Shown: positions 61,284-64,000 of the stretch, in pieces
Numbering within the stretch: the first letter of the stretch is position 1
Layout of the letters: each line of letters opens with the position of its first letter
Assembly: GCA_022072085.1 (NCBI GenBank)
Contig: JAJVII010000041.1
Location: forward strand, 1-64,000
Source of the DNA: Phycisphaerae bacterium
GTDB lineage: Bacteria; Planctomycetota; Phycisphaerae; JAJVII01
DNA length: 64,000 bases
Direction of reading: 5' to 3'
Translations under genes and position numbers: made by a program
The notes under the pieces: model-generated
Database searches by the model: none
What the model was told of the DNA's origin: nothing
What the model saw: only the letters and a program-made list of their open reading frames with translations

Positions 61284-62288
61284 TCACGCCGGCGGGCCGT
61301 CCAGCTCGAACTCCACCACCACCTCGACCGCGATGTGCGTCGGATCGTCGCCCCAGCCGGTCGCCTCGTCCGGCGCCAGCTTGAATGACGGCTCGGCTCC
61401 GCCGTCGGCCATCTCCTGGAGCAGTCCGGTCAGGGCCTCGCTGCCGTATTCCGTCCATGTGTTGTTGGTCAGCTCCAGGTCCGTGATGTGATCGCCGGTC
61501 GCCGCCTGGCCCGCCGCCCACGTGAACCCGTCCGGGTCCACGTACCTGCTGTGATAGACCTTCACCTTGCGGTTGCTGCCCAGCGGCTTGAGCCGCAGCC
61601 GGCTGCTCTCCAGCACCGTCACCGACTGCCCGCGCGGGCCGAGCCAGCCGTCCTCGCCGTCGTCGACCCACAACCAGTCGCGCCCGCCGAACCAGCTGTG
61701 CATTTCGTCGTCGCCGTCGCGGGCCACCGCGGGCGGCAGCCACAGCCCGCCCGGCAGCGCCTTGCTCGCCTTGGCCGCACCGCCGTCGCCGACCCACAGC
61801 GTGTATCGCCCACGGCGGAGCATCCGCGCCGCGTCGCGCAGCTCGTTGATCGGCGCCGCCGCCGGCCGCGCGCCCGACAGTTCGCCCGTCCATGTCGTCC
61901 CACCGTTGAGCTTGCCGAAGAAGCTCACCTCGCCGCCGCCGGGCGAACTGCTGTTGACGATGGCCTTGTTCTCGTCCGCGTCGGCCTGCGGCCAAAGCCA
62001 CGAGCACAGCGTGTTCAACTGTTCCCAGCCGCTGTCGTGTGCGAAGTAGGAGGTCGTCGGGACCGCGTCGGCAAGCACGCCGCGGGCCGTTTCCAGCGGC
62101 CCGGCTGTGATCCACTCGCCGCCGGTCGCCGCGATCTGCGAGGGCCAGTCGCCGTTGGGATCGAACATCAGCCGAATCCGCCGGTCGACGGCCGCGCCCA
62201 GCTCGCTCACGTCCGCGGCCGCGATCCAGCCGCCGGCCGACACGTGCCCGCTCGCGTCCTGGTTCGTCCAGCTCGTCGCGTAGCTCAT
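61284..62288 (-). CDS. Phage tail-like structural protein of unknown function
   Basis: 334 residues, not assigned to a family. Its ATG (62288-62286) overlaps the TGA of the upstream gene (ATGA), which indicates translational coupling. The sequence is W- and G-rich, likely all-beta: SYATSWTNQDASGHVSAGGW, WEQLNTLCSWLWPQADADEN, TTWTGELSGA, RYTLWVGDGGAAKASKALPG, HSWFGGRDWLWVDDG. This fits a receptor-binding or tail fibre-type protein, by inference only. It lies between two other small structural-looking genes in a uni-directional cassette. Confidence 0.65.
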   Translation of the reverse strand: MSYATSWTNQDASGHVSAGGWIAAADVSELGAAVDRRIRLMFDPNGDWPSQIAATGGEWITAGPLETARGVLADAVPTTSYFAHDSGWEQLNTLCSWLWPQADADENKAIVNSSSPGGGEVSFFGKLNGGTTWTGELSGARPAAAPINELRDAARMLRRGRYTLWVGDGGAAKASKALPGGLWLPPAVARDGDDEMHSWFGGRDWLWVDDGEDGWLGPRGQSVTVLESSRLRLKPLGSNRKVKVYHSRYVDPDGFTWAAGQAATGDHITDLELTNNTWTEYGSEALTGLLQEMADGGAEPSFKLAPDEATGWGDDPTHIAVEVVVEFELDGPPA

Positions 62289-62887
62289 CGGTACACCGCG
62301 TGCAGGGGATAGGTGAAGAACCGCCGCGTCGTCGGCGGGTCGCCGGTGTCCTGCTCCTCGAAGACACGCACCACGGCGCCGGCCGGCACGTCCGCGGTCG
62401 CGCCGGCGTCGACGGTCAGCTCCCACGTGTTGTAGGCCGTCACGTCGGCCGATCCGCCGGCGTTGGCGAACGTCGTCGCGCCGCTCGGCGTCTGGCGGCG
62501 GACGGTGTAGGCCGGCCCCGTGCCGCTGACGATCTTGGCCCAGTAGCTCGCGGCGTCACCCGTCTGGCCGCCGCTCGCGACGGCCTGCGCGAACAGCCAC
62601 AACCCCTGGCTCGGCCAGGCCAGCACGACCGTGCCGGCCGCGATCGCTCCGTCTTGGTCGTAGGGCTCGGCCACGTTCACCGCCTCGATCTGGAGCCCCT
62701 CCAGGCCAGCCGGCGAGGCGCCTGCGCCAGCATCGTCGGCCGCTTGCAGCGTGTAGCGGTTGTAGCCGACGTTCTCGACGACCAGCGCCAGCCGCGGCGT
62801 CGCGTCGGCGCCGACGCCGTCCGCCGGGGCGGGCGGCAGGTCGGCCAGCCGCGATTCCAGTTCCGCGCGTGTCACCACCTCGGTCAT
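62285..62887 (-). CDS. Phage tail-like accessory protein
   Basis: 200 residues from ATG 62887 (complement), with GGGAGC upstream. A short N-terminal helix (MTEVVTRAELESRLADLPPA) is followed by beta-rich sequence (LALVVENVGYNRYTLQAADD, SYWAKIVSGTGPAYTVRRQT, NTWELTVDAGATADVPAGAV). The pattern YTVRRQTPSG..TFANAGGSADVTAYNTWEL is like carbohydrate- or structural modules in tail proteins of phages from this phylum (inference). It overlaps the next gene by four bases and follows the partial hub-like gene by 17 bp. Confidence 0.65.
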   Translation of the reverse strand: MTEVVTRAELESRLADLPPAPADGVGADATPRLALVVENVGYNRYTLQAADDAGAGASPAGLEGLQIEAVNVAEPYDQDGAIAAGTVVLAWPSQGLWLFAQAVASGGQTGDAASYWAKIVSGTGPAYTVRRQTPSGATTFANAGGSADVTAYNTWELTVDAGATADVPAGAVVRVFEEQDTGDPPTTRRFFTYPLHAVYR

Positions 62888-62904
62888 CGCACGCTCCCTT
62901 CGCG

Positions 62905-64000
62905 TCACCGCGGCTCAAGTGAAAGTTCCAGGACCGTCTGCCACGCCCCTTCCAGGTCGTGCGTGACCGTCGCGATCAGCGGCTCGCGGGGCTGGTCCGC
63001 GTCGCCGGCAGCAAACGACAGGCCCGCCCCGCCGATGCCGCGCACGCGGTCGCCGACCTGCCAGGTCGCGCTCAGCCAGGGCAACTCCAGCCGCCCGCCC
63101 GTGGCCGCGGATGGATGGCGGGCGATCAACTCGTCCAGCATCGCGGCCGCGGCGCCGCGGTCGTCGGCCTCGTCGGCCGGTCCGCCGGCGAACTGCGAAC
63201 CGGCGTCCACCCGGCCCCGCGCGAATCTCCCGGGCAAGTCCACGACGTGCTCGACGGTACGCCGCCCGCTCGGCCGCACCGGGTCGGTGCGCTCCACGCG
63301 CAGCCGCCGGTCGCTTTCGAGCGTCGCGGTGACCCGGACCGCCAGCGTGCCCGCGACGGCCGCCTGCCAGTAATCCGGCGGCAGCGGGTCGTCGGCGATC
63401 CGCACGCCGGCTTCGTTGTCCAGCACCTCGACGCGCCCGGGATGCCGCCGCCAGCTCGCGCCCGAGTCGTAGCTGACTTCGACCACGACGCCGCGCGACC
63501 GCCCGTCGTCGTCGCTCGACAGGCAGGGCAGCAGCCGTCGCGGCCGCAGCAGCGTCGCGCCGCCGAACAGGTCCGCCAGGTTCGCCGCCGGCCCGCGGCT
63601 GAAGGGCTCGACGCTCCAGTCGCCGCTCTCGTTGAGCACCCAGCGGCGATAAACGTCGCGCACCGCCGCGAAGCCGGCGCTCTGGCGCGTGAACGTCCGG
63701 TGATCGCCGCTCTCCAGGCCGGGGTCCCACCCGGCCACCAGGGAGAAGGTCGATTCCACCCGCTCGCGCTCGCCCAGGCCGATCCAGACGTGCCGTGCAT
63801 CGTCGTGGTCGAACCCCAGCCGCCCGCCGGCGATGTTGGTGGCCGTCGGATTCATCGACGCCCCGGCCCGCTGATGCCGCATCACCACGATGCGATCGCC
63901 GCCGCGTCCGAACCAGCGCATCCGCCAGCCCGCCCCGCCCAGCAGCGACTGGAGCGGCTCGATCGCGAATCCCGCGCCGGCCAGGTCCGCGAGTTTCTCC
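62905..64000 (-). CDS. Phage tail hub-like protein (5' end outside the window)
   Basis: At least 365 residues; the frame is open to the right edge and continues beyond it. The visible N-terminal part begins EKLADLAGAGFAIEPLQSLL, then GGAGWRMRWFGRGGDRIVVM, before an in-frame ATG at 63921, so that ATG is probably internal. The C-terminal portion (VGDRVRGIGGAGLSF, then LIATVTHDLEGAWQTVLELS) has the shape seen at the end of late-control D or Gp27-type tail hub proteins (GDRV...I, V..V.HD....W.T.L.L). A central stretch has SYDSGASWRRHPGRVEVLDN. The assignment is inference from motif shape and gene order. Confidence 0.65.
   Translation of the reverse strand, partial: EKLADLAGAGFAIEPLQSLLGGAGWRMRWFGRGGDRIVVMRHQRAGASMNPTATNIAGGRLGFDHDDARHVWIGLGERERVESTFSLVAGWDPGLESGDHRTFTRQSAGFAAVRDVYRRWVLNESGDWSVEPFSRGPAANLADLFGGATLLRPRRLLPCLSSDDDGRSRGVVVEVSYDSGASWRRHPGRVEVLDNEAGVRIADDPLPPDYWQAAVAGTLAVRVTATLESDRRLRVERTDPVRPSGRRTVEHVVDLPGRFARGRVDAGSQFAGGPADEADDRGAAAAMLDELIARHPSAATGGRLELPWLSATWQVGDRVRGIGGAGLSFAAGDADQPREPLIATVTHDLEGAWQTVLELSLEPR

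Overview
The window is about 64 kb of high-G+C bacterial chromosome, densely coding, with about 50 genes. I read it as Planctomycetota, most likely Phycisphaerae-like. The reasons are: a PEP-CTERM protein with autotransporter-type beta repeats; a DUF1080 lipoprotein; a DUF4091 protein beside a sugar-isomerase-like protein; Gfo/Idh/MocA; MoxR/DUF58/BatA-type genes; a 60-residue Hc1-like histone mimic; an ECF sigma factor with a large anti-sigma factor; and repeat words I associate with planctomycete genomes. This is inference from gene content; there is no rRNA or tRNA in the window.

Layout. 1-2.5 kb: PEP-CTERM surface protein, a strong terminator and a gene remnant. 2.6-8.6 kb: DUF1015 protein, an mlaEFD-type lipid transport operon, PBP4-like DacB. 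8.8-12.2 kb: SDR, CPBP protease, GYF-domain protein, unknown membrane protein. 12.3-17.8 kb: lysS with an A+T-richer in-frame insertion, a LolCDE/MacB-type permease carrying an embedded polysaccharide-export-like domain, its ATPase, ilvE. 17.8-19.9 kb: non-pyrrolysine MttB-family protein and DUF1080 lipoprotein. 20-26.7 kb: moxR, DUF58, unknown, BatA-like operon. 26.8-27.7 kb: Hc1-like protein and a FabA/FabZ-like dehydratase. 27.8-31.4 kb (minus): BNR protein, HtrA protease, metallophosphoesterase. 31.5-40.6 kb: second ABC ATPase/FtsX pair, beta-propeller protein, APH/CotS-like kinase, PDZ protein, ACT protein. 40.7-44.6 kb (minus): helical-barrel protein and a VWA protein. 44.7-52.3 kb: DUF4091 and TIM-barrel pair, TSUP transporter, and an overlapping operon of oxidoreductase, flippase-like protein and esterase. 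52.6-54.3 kb: two tandem YcgR/PilZ proteins. 54.3-57.1 kb: ApbE-DUF2271 fusion, PepSY protein, Ogt. 57.3-60.1 kb: ECF sigma and anti-sigma. 60.2-64 kb (minus): a lipoprotein and a phage tail-like cassette that runs off the right edge.

The most unusual signals are these. (1) A set of imperfect palindromes with internally repetitive arms fills successive gene junctions. Five of them begin 4-11 nt after the upstream stop codon, and one (24061-24212) is a palindrome nested inside another. (2) The lysS insertion is about 70 residues long and about 50% G+C in a gene that is otherwise about 67-78%. (3) A Wza-like Poly_export domain appears to be fused into an FtsX-family permease. (4) There are structured non-coding leaders before the FabZ-like gene and before the tandem PilZ genes. 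(5) An ABC ATPase may start at ATT. All functional statements rest on motif reading alone; no database search was run.
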